Assembly (NCBI GenBank): GCA_963838845.1
Contig: CAWISR010000003.1
Location: forward strand, 248,001 to 312,000
Direction: 5' to 3'
Source of the DNA: CAVRXQ01 sp963838845
GTDB lineage: Bacteria; Actinomycetota; Acidimicrobiia; Acidimicrobiales; Bog-793
Length of the DNA: 64,000 bases
Positions 51,985-61,170 of this stretch are shown piece by piece. The notes beneath the pieces are model-generated. The model did not search any database. It worked only from the letters and a program-made list of their open reading frames with translations, and had not been told where the DNA came from. The stretch's first letter is position 1; the number at the start of each line of letters is the position of its first letter. A program made the translations under genes and the position numbers.

Positions 51985-52054
51985 TCGTCGGGGCAGTTGC
52001 GTCCGAGGATCCCGGCTCCGTCGCCGATCCGTCGGAACCTTTTTGGACCCGCCG

Positions 52055-52897
52055 CTAGTTCGTGGCCGCGGGTTCGAGCTCCGTCCCGATGTATCGGGCC
52101 GTCTCTGGCCGCCCGGGACGGGAGAACAATTGGTCGGTCGGGCCGGTCTCGATCATCCGGCCCTCGTAGAAAAAGATCGTGTGGTCAGAGAGCCGCCTCG
52201 CCTGGGCGAGGTTGTGGGTGACGATGATCACCGTGAGCTCGGGGGTGAGACGTCGTACGAGCTCTTCGACCGCCTCGGTCGAACGCGGGTCGAGCGACGA
52301 GGTCGGCTCGTCGAGAAGGAGGACCTCCGGCTGCACTGCGAGGGCGCGCGCCAGGCAGAGCATCTGCTGCTGGCCGCCCGAGAGGCGGAATGGTGAATCG
52401 TGCAGGCGGTCGGAGACGTGGCTCCAGAGCCCCACCTCGGCGAGGTGCGTCTCGGCGATGTCGCGCATCTCCGAACGCCGCGCCATCCTGTGGGCGCGCA
52501 CCCCCGACACGATGTTGTCGAGGATCGACATCGGGAACGGATTCGGGCGCTGAAAGACCATGCCGACGCGCCGACGCAGGACGAGCGGGTCCATCGTCTT
52601 GGCGTAAATCTCGTGGCCGTCCAGCGCGATCTCGCCTTTGTGCCAGAAGTCACGCACCTTGTCGTTCATCCGGTTGAGCGAGCGCAGAAACGTCGACTTT
52701 CCGGATCCTGAGGGTCCGATCAGCGCGTTGATCGAGCCCTTGTGGAACCCGACGGTGATGTCTGTCATCACGGTGGTCGCGCCGAAACCGACCGAAACGT
52801 CGCTCGCGGTCATGATGTGCGAGTCGGAGAGTTCGACGCCGCGCGGTTCCATGCCAGAAGTGGACGCGGAGACAGAGCGGCCGGATTCGAGATCCAT
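52055..52897 (-). CDS. pstB: phosphate ABC transporter ATPase PstB
   Basis: A 280-residue ATPase. Walker A is GPSGSGKST, the Q-loop FQRPNPFPMSI is diagnostic of PstB, the signature is LSGGQQQ, Walker B is VLLLDEPTSSLD, and the switch His is in THNLAQA. The N-terminal roughly 28 residues are additional. Unusually it is the first gene of the pst set here, with pstS 112 bases downstream. Possible Pho-box-like repeats (GGTCACC and GGTTCAGG, 21 bases apart) lie within 50 bases upstream, but they are degenerate. Confidence 0.93.
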   Translation of the reverse strand: MDLESGRSVSASTSGMEPRGVELSDSHIMTASDVSVGFGATTVMTDITVGFHKGSINALIGPSGSGKSTFLRSLNRMNDKVRDFWHKGEIALDGHEIYAKTMDPLVLRRRVGMVFQRPNPFPMSILDNIVSGVRAHRMARRSEMRDIAETHLAEVGLWSHVSDRLHDSPFRLSGGQQQMLCLARALAVQPEVLLLDEPTSSLDPRSTEAVEELVRRLTPELTVIIVTHNLAQARRLSDHTIFFYEGRMIETGPTDQLFSRPGRPETARYIGTELEPAATN

Positions 52898-52996
52898 CGC
52901 GGGGACAAGGTACCGAGGGGACCTGAACCGCAGGGAAATTCCAGGTGACCGGATCGTGACGATCGCATGAATCCTTCCCGATCCGAAGGTCCATTT

Positions 52997-53016
52997 CGCC
53001 CATATTGAGCTGGGCG
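52997..53016 (-). terminator. hairpin after the coupling-protein gene
   Basis: CGCCCA and TGGGCG arms around an 8-base loop, starting eight bases after the TraG/VirD4-like stop. It may end the secretion operon before pstB. No T-run follows. Confidence 0.35.
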
Positions 53017-53023
53017 GACGTGT

Positions 53024-54787
53024 CTAATTTCGGGTCATGCGCCGCGCAGTCTTCCGAGCGGCCGCCGACGAGCCGACGAGTCGGCGGGCGGACTCGAATC
53101 GCCTGGTGCCTGTTCGCGCTTGGCGCACGATGACGCGAGCTGGAGGGAGCCGGCCGTACAAAAGGACCGCCTCACCGTTCGCGAGCGTGCGCAGGTCCGC
53201 CGCCGGCGCAAGCCGACGTTCACCCTCGGCGCGCGTCGCCGAGACCAGGCCGGAAGCGTCGGTCGTGACGCTGGCGGTTTCAATTGAACCGTCCCCGATC
53301 AGCCGGGAGAACTGCTCGAGGGTTTCAGGATCAGAAACACCTGGGAACATGAGCTTCGCCCGGTGGTTGTTCACGACCGTCGCCCCGCGTGCTCCGTAGC
53401 GGGACGCGATCTGCGCGAAGTCCTGCCAGACCGTGACGAGCTGGATACCGTGCGACGCGGCGGTCGAGGCGAGCGCATCGAGATTCGACACCGGGGCGAT
53501 GTTCGCCGCCTCGTCCAAGACGACGAGCATCGGCGGATCGAGGCGTCCTTTGCGCGACGCGGCCGTGAAGGCCTCGTCGAGGATCTCGCGCAACAACGCG
53601 ACGAAGACCGGGCGGAGTCGCTCCTGCTCGTGTGCCGGTGCGACGAGGTAGTACGTGTCAGATCCTCCGGCGCTCGGCAACCTTGCGTCGATCGGAGGTT
53701 CGTTGTCGGACGCTTCGACGAGCGGGTCGGCGAACGCCGCGATCGCCGCCTCGGCAGTCGCGTACACCGATGCGAGCTGGCGTTCCTCGCGCCCGAAACT
53801 CGCCCGCGCACTTCGCAGCGCGTCGTCGTCTCCGACGCGTTCGAGAACGTCGAGGACCTCGCCGATCTCGCCGGCATCAATCCAAGCGACGACCTCTTTC
53901 ATGGACCTGCCATCTCGCACCGCCGCGAACAACATCGGCGCGAGGAGCTTTTCGGCAAGCGTTCCCCAAAACGCCGCGTCCTCTGGCGACTTACCGCTCT
54001 CACGCTGGACCGAGCACAGCGAGGACGCGACCCGTCGCGCTCCCATCCACGTCGTCGACGCACTGAGCGGAGACCAACGCGCTCTCCGGGCGCCAGAAAC
54101 CGAGAGCGGGTCGTAGATCGCGACGAATCCCTTCGACGCACGCGGTTTCGCCGTCGCACGGACGAGATCGGTCTTCACGCTCGTCGCGACGACCGGCCCG
54201 TCCCAGTCGAGGATCGCCGGAATGGCGAGTCCTGTCGTCTTCCCGGACTGCGTCGGACCGACGACGAGCAGCGAGTGACCGGCCTCCGTCGCGACGAGGG
54301 ACCGACCGAACCGCCCGACGACGAGGCGCCCGCGTGACGGGCGTGCGACCAGGATTGGGACGAGATCCTGCGCCCGTGCCCAGCCGGGTCGCAGCGTTTC
54401 CATGCGCGTGGTCGAGCGTCGCCGCCGATGGCGTACCACGTGAGAGGCCCCGTGTCCCAAACCGGTCGCGGCAGCGACGACCACTCCGGCAACAAGCCAG
54501 AACACCAATTCCGACGGGATGTCGCCGTGCAGCCGCGGCGGGAACGCCGAAGACGGCGAGCCCGGGTCGGCGGCGACGCGGAACAAGAGTCGGATCGCCC
54601 CGGACGGCGGCACGTCGTGTACGCCATGCCCAGAAATGAACGAGGCGACGCCGGCCGTCAACCAGACGATCGCGGCGGCGGCGATCATCACGCCGCCCAC
54701 GACAAGGATGCGGCGCTCGACGCGCAGATCGAGCACAGGGCTGGGAGCGGGGCTCGGCGACTGCGGCCGCCGGCGGCCGCGCGTCAT
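53024..54787 (-). CDS. TraG/VirD4-type coupling ATPase
   Basis: A 587-residue type IV secretion coupling protein. Two N-terminal membrane segments (about 27-52 and 92-112) are followed by the ATPase domain, with Walker A GPTQSGKT at 177-184 and Walker B-like PMLVVLDEAANIA. TVWQDFAQIASRYGARGATVVNNHRAKL is typical of the family. Coupling proteins bring DNA or protein substrates to the secretion channel. Last gene of the five-gene cluster; its start overlaps the VirB4-like stop (ATGA). Confidence 0.88.
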   Translation of the reverse strand: MTRGRRRPQSPSPAPSPVLDLRVERRILVVGGVMIAAAAIVWLTAGVASFISGHGVHDVPPSGAIRLLFRVAADPGSPSSAFPPRLHGDIPSELVFWLVAGVVVAAATGLGHGASHVVRHRRRRSTTRMETLRPGWARAQDLVPILVARPSRGRLVVGRFGRSLVATEAGHSLLVVGPTQSGKTTGLAIPAILDWDGPVVATSVKTDLVRATAKPRASKGFVAIYDPLSVSGARRARWSPLSASTTWMGARRVASSLCSVQRESGKSPEDAAFWGTLAEKLLAPMLFAAVRDGRSMKEVVAWIDAGEIGEVLDVLERVGDDDALRSARASFGREERQLASVYATAEAAIAAFADPLVEASDNEPPIDARLPSAGGSDTYYLVAPAHEQERLRPVFVALLREILDEAFTAASRKGRLDPPMLVVLDEAANIAPVSNLDALASTAASHGIQLVTVWQDFAQIASRYGARGATVVNNHRAKLMFPGVSDPETLEQFSRLIGDGSIETASVTTDASGLVSATRAEGERRLAPAADLRTLANGEAVLLYGRLPPARVIVRQARTGTRRFESARRLVGSSAAARKTARRMTRN

Positions 54788-56025
54788 GAGTGCGCTCCGC
54801 CCTCGGTGACGAGTGCGGCGTCGGTGTCGACCACAGCGCGTTCGGTCGGAGAGAGCCGGTGCTCGACGAGGAACGGACGGCCGGCGACGCGCCAGAGCGC
54901 GACCCCTCTGCGAAGCCGGGCAACGATCTCGGCCTCAGCGTCGGAAAGTCCGAACAGCCGCTGTATTCCCGCGAGCTCTGCATCGGCCTGCGCGAAGCAC
55001 ACGAGGGTCTCGCAGTCAGCCACGAGGCCTTCGGCGATGCGGGCGACAACGCTCCCTTCGGAACCCGAAGCAAAGAAATCCGAGGCACGATGGACGACGA
55101 TCAGGTTCGCTATTCCCCGGGCGCGGGCGAGCTTCAACGACGACTGCAGGAACCGCGTCGCGGCGGCGTTCTGCAAGATCGCCCAGGCTTCGTCGACGAC
55201 GAAAAAGGTCTTGTCGGGCGATGAGGATCGCCATGCACTCTGCATCGCGGCGCTCACGCAGGTCAGCGCCGCGCCGAGCGCACTCGAGTGGTAAATAGCG
55301 GAAAGGTCCACCACGACGACTCGGGCATGAAGATTGATGCCAACTGACGTCTCGCCGTCGAACATGCCCAAGAATTCCCCGGAAACGAACCGGCGCAGCT
55401 CGAGCGCTATCTGTCGCCCATCCGCCTGCAGGTCCTCCACCGAGCAACGAATCTCTCGAGCCGAAGCCGCCTCCGGCTCGAGCAACGCTGCGACGACCGC
55501 TGGCAGCGTCAGTCGAACACCGCGAGCCGTGCTCGCCAACGCGAGCTCGACCGCGGCGTGCTCAGCGGGTAGGAGCGCCCGGCCCAAGCACGCGGCCGCC
55601 AGCTCTGCGATGAGAGAGAGTGACGCGAGAACAGCCGACCTCCCGGTATCGACGATGCCGTCGAGGGGGTTCAGCCTGTGCGTGCCACCGGGCCGGAGCG
55701 CGATGGGGGTCGACTCGAGCGATCGTGCGAACGGCCCGTACTCTCCTTTCGGATCGAGGACCACGACGCGTCGACCAAGAGCGGCCTGACGCAGCAGGTA
55801 GCTCTTCACAAAGGCGCTCTTCCCACGCCCGATCTGACCGAGCACCACCATGTTCGGGTTCGTGAGCGCTCCCGCGGCATAGAGCAAGAACGGGTCGTAG
55901 ACGAAGGGTCCGCCAAAGACGTCGCGACCGACAAACACCGCATCCGCCGGTAACGCGCGCGTCGCAACGCACGGGTAGACCGCGCCGAGCTGAGCGGTTG
56001 TCGCCTCGTGCGCGGGGATCTTCAC
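54784..56025 (-). CDS. VirB4/TraC-like secretion ATPase
   Basis: A 413-residue ATPase. Walker A GQIGRGKS is at residues 63-70, VVVLDPKGEYGPFARSLE follows it, Walker B is KTFFVVDEAWAIL, and the downstream ARARGIANLIVVHRASD and LRRGVALWRVAGRPFLVEH are typical of VirB4 C-terminal domains. It lacks the large N-terminal VirB4 region, which in this system may be supplied by the SCO6880-like protein. The GTG at 56025 overlaps that gene's stop. It should power pilus or channel assembly. Confidence 0.85.
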   Translation of the reverse strand: MKIPAHEATTAQLGAVYPCVATRALPADAVFVGRDVFGGPFVYDPFLLYAAGALTNPNMVVLGQIGRGKSAFVKSYLLRQAALGRRVVVLDPKGEYGPFARSLESTPIALRPGGTHRLNPLDGIVDTGRSAVLASLSLIAELAAACLGRALLPAEHAAVELALASTARGVRLTLPAVVAALLEPEAASAREIRCSVEDLQADGRQIALELRRFVSGEFLGMFDGETSVGINLHARVVVVDLSAIYHSSALGAALTCVSAAMQSAWRSSSPDKTFFVVDEAWAILQNAAATRFLQSSLKLARARGIANLIVVHRASDFFASGSEGSVVARIAEGLVADCETLVCFAQADAELAGIQRLFGLSDAEAEIVARLRRGVALWRVAGRPFLVEHRLSPTERAVVDTDAALVTEGGAHS

Positions 56026-57464
56026 GAACGTCCCCTGCCAGTGGGCAACGTGAAGCAGAGCGCTGCCGCCTGGTCGCCGTACAGGCGCCGCAGGTCCAAT
56101 CCCGACAGTGCCGCGGCGTGCGCGACGTCGCGGCACGATCGCTCGAGGACGTCTCGCTCTGGCGCCGACACGGTCACGTATGCGGAGAAACGGAACGCCG
56201 CGTGCCCCGCCGCAAGCTCCGCCTCCCGGCGAATCACCGTCTCGTCCTCGCTTCGTGCCCGTGCGGTATGCGCGAACCCGTGTCGCCTCCGCAGCTCGGC
56301 GTCGGCGACGCGGGAGGTGCGCGCATGCTCCGCGCGCTTGATCGCCCGCAAAGGGGGGATCGGGGCCATGACGAGTGAAACCGACCGCCGCGCGCGCACC
56401 CCAACGAGCAGCGGAAGAAGGAAATCGCTGCCGACTTCATGACGCGGCCACTCGGCGATCCAGAAGGTCGCGTGCCACAGACCATCGGTCCGCACTGCCG
56501 CCCACGCCGCTTCCAGGGCGACGGGCCACGGCAAGCACGACCGCTTCGGCGTGGCGAAAGTGTCGAAGCTCCGTCGGACGAGCGCCTCGAGGCCGACTCG
56601 AGAAAGGACCCCGCGTAGCGGCACGCCAGCCTGACCGCAACGGTTCGCGAGCAGAGCGAGCTCCTCGGACAGTTGCTCGGTCCACCGAATTCCTGCCCAT
56701 CCCGCCTCGCTATGGTTCATCCCGCGACCCTTTGGAGTCCGCACCGAAATCGCGACGTAGCACTCATGTACGAGTGCGGCGTTCGTCTCCGCTGCGAGCA
56801 ACTCCCGGTACGAACGCAGCGCGTTCGGCGGGGGCAGCGAGTTCGAGGACGCGTCGAGGGACGATTCGATGTGGGTCCGAATCGCGTCTGAGACGTCCGG
56901 AACTGTCCGTTCGATCCATTGCAAACGGTGGATTGCGCCCGTGTCCCTGGCGATGCTCGCGAGCACCCCCGACCAGCCTTCGACACGTCGCATGCGCTCC
57001 GCCTCGCTCAGCAGCGCGTAGGACTCACCGCCGAGTTCGACGAGCGCACTCGCGCTCGACGTCCTGCGGTCGAGGAGAACCCCGAACGGTGGCGCGTTCC
57101 TCAGCGACACCTCGTCGATCGCAAAGCTCTCGAAGATGGACGGCCGGCGCGCACTTGCCGTGGTCATCGCGACGCCAACGATTGAGCGATTTGTACGCAC
57201 GACTATTTTCGAAAAGAACGAGAGGACGATCGGAACCCACTCCTCCACCGTCCGTCCCCCGATCGGCCACGACACCGCCGCGATCGACGCGACGACGGCC
57301 GCTAACGCGATCGGAGCGCGCGCTGGCCCGTGGACGGCGTGTATGGATGCCAGCGCGAGGATGAGACCAAACGCGACGACAGCAAGCTGGCCCGTGCGCG
57401 CGCCCGCAACGAGACCGCGCCGATCGCGAGGTCCGAACACGAAGCGCTCGCGGGTCTCACTCAC
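56022..57464 (-). CDS. SCO6880-family type IV secretion-associated protein
   Basis: A 480-residue protein of the type named after Streptomyces SCO6880. Two membrane helices near the N-terminus (about 22-58) are followed by a large cytoplasmic domain equivalent to the VirB4 N-terminal region. The RFVFGPRDRRGLVAG start and the WP-IGGRTVEEWVP segment after the helices are characteristic. It probably acts with the VirB4-like ATPase encoded next. The GTG at 57464 is preceded by GAGGGAAAT and overlaps the upstream stop by eight bases. Confidence 0.75.
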   Translation of the reverse strand: MSETRERFVFGPRDRRGLVAGARTGQLAVVAFGLILALASIHAVHGPARAPIALAAVVASIAAVSWPIGGRTVEEWVPIVLSFFSKIVVRTNRSIVGVAMTTASARRPSIFESFAIDEVSLRNAPPFGVLLDRRTSSASALVELGGESYALLSEAERMRRVEGWSGVLASIARDTGAIHRLQWIERTVPDVSDAIRTHIESSLDASSNSLPPPNALRSYRELLAAETNAALVHECYVAISVRTPKGRGMNHSEAGWAGIRWTEQLSEELALLANRCGQAGVPLRGVLSRVGLEALVRRSFDTFATPKRSCLPWPVALEAAWAAVRTDGLWHATFWIAEWPRHEVGSDFLLPLLVGVRARRSVSLVMAPIPPLRAIKRAEHARTSRVADAELRRRHGFAHTARARSEDETVIRREAELAAGHAAFRFSAYVTVSAPERDVLERSCRDVAHAAALSGLDLRRLYGDQAAALCFTLPTGRGRS

Positions 57465-58569
57465 GATTTCCCTCGTGATCGGACGGGGCGGGGCCGGCGG
57501 TCGCTGAGCCAGAAACGGTGCCGTGCGCGCCGTACTGCGCCCGAATCGCCGCTGCATCCGCGTCCAGCGAAGGGTCGAGAACGTCGATACCCCGCGCGTA
57601 CGGGATCGGATCGTGTGCGATCGTCGTCACGGACTCTTGCGGACTGTCGAAAACGCCCATCGTCGACGCGGCCGCGTCGTGGGTGGCGCTTCGCGCTCGA
57701 CGGGACATCCCCTCGAAATGTGCGATCGCGCCGGACTCGACGATCGGCACGAGCCGTAGGAGCGAGAACGGCGCCAAGCACGCCAGCAGCAGCAGGGCGA
57801 TCGCTTGGACCGCCCCCGAGAGTCCATTCTCCGGCGTGAGCGATACGGCCGCGAGCGCAAGGACACCGGCGATTATGAGCTTCGACACGATCAGCGCCGC
57901 GAGCGTCTCACCGACGCGCCGCGCCCAGTGCGACGTCGCCGACCACACCAAGCCCGCGAGCGCGAGCGGGATGAACAACGTGGCGACCGCGATAGCCGCC
58001 GAGCGGATCACGAGCTCGACCCACAACACAAACGCGACGATGGCCGCCATCAGCGCGAGGAGGAATCCGAGGAAACCCGCGCTCTGAATCCCACCGAGAC
58101 CGCCGGCGAACAGCGCCGCGAGAAACCCGATCTCTGCTGAGGCGGAACCGCCGGCGACATGCAACAGTGCGGAGCTCAGCGAATCGGTGACCGAGAGTGC
58201 TTGCGCGACGAGCGCAATTGCGATCCCGCCGAAGACGAGCGCGAGCGGGAGGCGCACGAAGAGCGCTCGCAGCAAGATGCCCAGGTCCTGACGGACGATC
58301 GCATGCACGACGGCAAGCAAAAGAAAAGGTCCGGCTAGCAGCGCGCCAATCCTCGCCACGACGCCGAACTCGACGAGGAATCCCCCTCCGAACGTCACTT
58401 TGGTGGTGGCGGTGAGCGCGTGGCCAAAGGCCGTGATGAGCGCCGCTGAACCCGCTTCCACCCAGCGCGAGAGCCCGTTGAACAAAGCGTTGACGAGGGC
58501 AGAGATTCCGAAACTGAACAGTCCGGACACCGGATGAACGAGTCCACCTCCAGGCAAAACAATCGACAT
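57457..58569 (-). CDS. TrbL/VirB6-like polytopic membrane protein
   Basis: A 370-residue protein with about eight membrane helices. The Gly/Ala/Leu-rich pattern, with a long helix run starting near residue 70 and the segment WSATSHWARRVGETLAALIVSKLIIAGVLAL read in parts, fits TrbL/VirB6 inner-membrane channel components. The last 70 residues are polar and cytoplasmic. ATG 58569 is 12 bases after the stop of the small upstream gene. It should form part of the translocation channel. Confidence 0.75.
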   Translation of the reverse strand: MSIVLPGGGLVHPVSGLFSFGISALVNALFNGLSRWVEAGSAALITAFGHALTATTKVTFGGGFLVEFGVVARIGALLAGPFLLLAVVHAIVRQDLGILLRALFVRLPLALVFGGIAIALVAQALSVTDSLSSALLHVAGGSASAEIGFLAALFAGGLGGIQSAGFLGFLLALMAAIVAFVLWVELVIRSAAIAVATLFIPLALAGLVWSATSHWARRVGETLAALIVSKLIIAGVLALAAVSLTPENGLSGAVQAIALLLLACLAPFSLLRLVPIVESGAIAHFEGMSRRARSATHDAAASTMGVFDSPQESVTTIAHDPIPYARGIDVLDPSLDADAAAIRAQYGAHGTVSGSATAGPAPSDHEGNRE

Positions 58570-58580
58570 CTCGAGATCGC

Positions 58581-58898
58581 TCAGTGAAGGCTCTGTCCCG
58601 CGTTGAACAGGAAATTGAGCAGGGTGGGCGCGGCGCCGATAACGAGCGCAGCCGCGGCGCAGACGAGCACGGCACGGCGACCGGTCGTCGCGTTCTGATA
58701 GTTGCTCGTGTGCGCGCCAAGCGCCCAGGTCGCGGCACCGATGATCAGGCCGGCGAGCGCGGCGAGCAACGCCCAGAAGGCGATCCCGTTCACGAGATCC
58801 TGCAGCGTCCCGCTTCCTGGGAGCGCGCTGGAGTTCGGGTTCAGCGAGACGCCGAATTCGATTATGCGTCGGATGACCCACGGATGGATGGCGACCAC
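58581..58898 (-). CDS. small two-helix membrane protein (VirB2/TrbC-position, DUF6112-like)
   Basis: A 105-residue protein. After a short start (VAIHPWVIRRI) it has PNSSALPGSGTLQDLVNG, one helix (about 42-62), TSNYQNATTGRRAVL, and a second helix (about 75-95). Size, topology and position (first gene, before the TrbL-like protein) resemble pilin-like VirB2/TrbC subunits. Similar small proteins accompany SCO6880 clusters in other actinobacteria. GTG 58898 has a perfect AGGAGG five bases upstream. Confidence 0.7.
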   Translation of the reverse strand: MVAIHPWVIRRIIEFGVSLNPNSSALPGSGTLQDLVNGIAFWALLAALAGLIIGAATWALGAHTSNYQNATTGRRAVLVCAAAALVIGAAPTLLNFLFNAGQSLH

Positions 58899-59109
58899 GA
58901 CGACCTCCTGCTCGGCGACTGCTGGTCGCAGCCGCGAAGTACAGGTCGGGCGGTCCCGACAAGCGGCGCTCGAGCCGGAGCAACGTCCGTCCGCCGCCAA
59001 GGTGACGGTACAAAACGCCTCGCCGGTTCCGCCTACTGCTGAGACCGGCGGATGGCGAGCTCCCGTCCACCTGCAATGCTTGAGAGGTGCTGGTCGGAGC
59101 GTCGCGTTC

Positions 59110-60366
59110 GTGATTGCCGCGCTGAAGACGTCCCCTCTCGACATCGGCATCGCCGTCGCCGTCGTCGTCGTGCTCCTTGTGGCCACCTATGTGATCGGAA
59201 GCCGCCGGGGGATTCGCTCTTTGAAACAGCGCCTCGTCGCGTTGGGGGACCGGCTCGGCGCCGACCCGCTACCAGACGACCCGGGGCGTATCGAGGACAC
59301 CCTCGTCTACGTCGAGCGGGCGACCGACCGCGCCGCGGAGGCCGTCGCCGATTCGAGCGCTGAGGCGATCCGCCTGCGCCGAGCCCTCGATGCGCTCCCG
59401 CAGGCCGTGATCATCTGCGACGAGCGCGGCGAGCCGGTGTTCCGCAACTCCCGCGCCTTGACGCTGATGGGAAGCCGCCACACCGACGCCCTCGCAGCCC
59501 AGGCTGTGGACGAGCTGCTCGCGACGACCGGGCCTGGCGCGTCCGAAGAACGCACGCTCGAGCTCTACGGCCCACCGCGCCGAACTCTCTCGGTCCGCAC
59601 GGAGAGCATCGACAACGGCCAGCGGGTCCTCGGGGTGATGGCCGTCATTGACGACGTTTCGGACCGTCGGCGCCTCGAGGACGTGCGCCGTGACTTCGTC
59701 GCGAACGTCAGCCACGAACTGAAGACGCCGATGGGTGCCCTCGGGCTTCTGGCCGAGACGCTGCTCAGCGAAAGCGAGCCGGAGGTATCGCGTCGACTTG
59801 CACAGCGGATCCACGACGAGGCATTCCGGATCTCGCGCATCATCGATGACCTGCTCGACCTCTCGCGGATCGAATCGGAGGAGTCGCCGCCCAGAGAACC
59901 AGTTCTTGTCAATCTCGTCATGGCGGAAGCCGCCGAGCGAATCCGCGCCGCGGCCGAGCACCGCTCGGTTGAGATCAAACTCGACGAACCGACTCCGCCC
60001 GTGGCGGTGATCGGCGACCGACGCCAGCTCACCTCCGCGCTATACAACCTGCTCGAGAACGCGGTGAAATTCTCCTACGACGGAGGAGTCGTCGAATTCT
60101 CCGGGAAAACCGAAGACAACGAAGTCATCATTGTCGTGGGCGACAAGGGTTCGGGCATCCCGACTCGGGATCTCGAGCGGATCTTCGAGCGCTTCTACCG
60201 AGTCGATCACGGGCGCAGCCGCCAGACAGGCGGGACGGGGCTTGGACTTTCGATCGTGCGTCACGTCGCGCAGAATCACCACGGTACCGTGCAGGTCGAA
60301 TCGCGCGAAGGAGAGGGCTCAACGTTCACGTTGCGAATTCCGACCCAAGTTCGAGGTGAGCCATGA
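59110..60366 (+). CDS. sensor histidine kinase, PhoR/SenX3-like
   Basis: A 418-residue kinase: one membrane helix (about 11-30), a PAS-like domain (about 88-180), the HisKA dimerisation domain with phospho-accepting His202 in VSHELKTPMGAL, and an HATPase domain (N-box NLLENAVKFSYDG, G1 GDKGSGIP, G2 GGTGLGLSIV). Build and length match SenX3, which senses phosphate through the Pst system. GTG 59110 starts it. It overlaps the response-regulator gene by four bases and is divergent from the secretion cluster. Confidence 0.85.
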   Translation: MIAALKTSPLDIGIAVAVVVVLLVATYVIGSRRGIRSLKQRLVALGDRLGADPLPDDPGRIEDTLVYVERATDRAAEAVADSSAEAIRLRRALDALPQAVIICDERGEPVFRNSRALTLMGSRHTDALAAQAVDELLATTGPGASEERTLELYGPPRRTLSVRTESIDNGQRVLGVMAVIDDVSDRRRLEDVRRDFVANVSHELKTPMGALGLLAETLLSESEPEVSRRLAQRIHDEAFRISRIIDDLLDLSRIESEESPPREPVLVNLVMAEAAERIRAAAEHRSVEIKLDEPTPPVAVIGDRRQLTSALYNLLENAVKFSYDGGVVEFSGKTEDNEVIIVVGDKGSGIPTRDLERIFERFYRVDHGRSRQTGGTGLGLSIVRHVAQNHHGTVQVESREGEGSTFTLRIPTQVRGEP

Positions 60367-61163
60367 CAAACGCCGATCTCGAAACGATGCCGCCGGAGGC
60401 GAGCGATCTCGTGCGCGTTTTGCTCGCGGAGGATGAGGAATCATTCATCGAGGCGCTCGTCATCGGGTTGGAACGCGAAGGCTTCGCGATCACCGTCGCT
60501 CGCGACGGTGCGGAGGCGATCCAGCGATTCGACGAAGGCGAGTTCGACCTCGTCTTGCTGGACATCATGCTGCCGCGGATCTCCGGCCTCGACGTCTGCC
60601 GAGTCATCCGCAGCAAGTCGACCGTGCCGATCGTCATGGTGACGGCGAAGACGACCGAGATCGACACGGTCGTCGGTCTCGAAGTTGGCGCGGACGACTA
60701 CGTCTCGAAGCCGTATCGGCTTCGCGAGCTCGTTTCACGCATGCGCGCGGTGCTTCGTCGTTCGCCGCGTACTCAAGGACACACACGCGCGGTGGCAACT
60801 CACAGCACCCAAGCGACGGCGCAGGCTCGACCGAGTTCCGCCTCGTCCCCGCAGGTCCTCGAGGTCGGCGAGATCGCTCTCGATGTTGATCGTCACGAGT
60901 GCACCGTGCGCGGCGAGGAGGTCACACTGCCTTTGAAGGAGTTCGAACTGCTCGAGCAGTTGCTCGCGAACTCTGGCCGCGTCGTTCCCCGAGACTCGCT
61001 CATCTCGCGGGTCTGGGGTGAAGACTACGTCGGGGACACAAAAACGCTCGACGTCCATATCAAGCGGCTGCGCTCACACATCGAGGTCGACCCTTCGCAA
61101 CCCCGACTGATCACGACGATCCGCGGCGTCGGGTACCGATTCGAGGCACCGCGACGCCGGTGA
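60363..61163 (+). CDS. response regulator, PhoB/RegX3-like (OmpR family)
   Basis: A 266-residue regulator. The receiver domain has the acidic pocket Glu23-Asp24, phospho-acceptor Asp67 (LLDIMLP) and Lys116 (VSKPYRL). A 35-residue Gln/Ala/Ser linker leads to a winged-helix DNA-binding domain (LTLKEFELL-type helix, RVWGEDYVGDTKTLDVHIKRLR in parts, GVGYRFE end). It is likely to control pst expression in response to phosphate, given its kinase partner and the nearby pst genes; that link is inferred. Confidence 0.88.
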   Translation: MTNADLETMPPEASDLVRVLLAEDEESFIEALVIGLEREGFAITVARDGAEAIQRFDEGEFDLVLLDIMLPRISGLDVCRVIRSKSTVPIVMVTAKTTEIDTVVGLEVGADDYVSKPYRLRELVSRMRAVLRRSPRTQGHTRAVATHSTQATAQARPSSASSPQVLEVGEIALDVDRHECTVRGEEVTLPLKEFELLEQLLANSGRVVPRDSLISRVWGEDYVGDTKTLDVHIKRLRSHIEVDPSQPRLITTIRGVGYRFEAPRRR

Positions 61164-61170
61164 CGATACG

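Noticed and set aside
52919..52952. Pho-box-like direct repeats upstream of pstB
   Set aside because: GGTCACC and GGTTCAGG are too degenerate and spaced at 21 rather than the usual 11 or 22 bases; mentioned only in the pstB entry.
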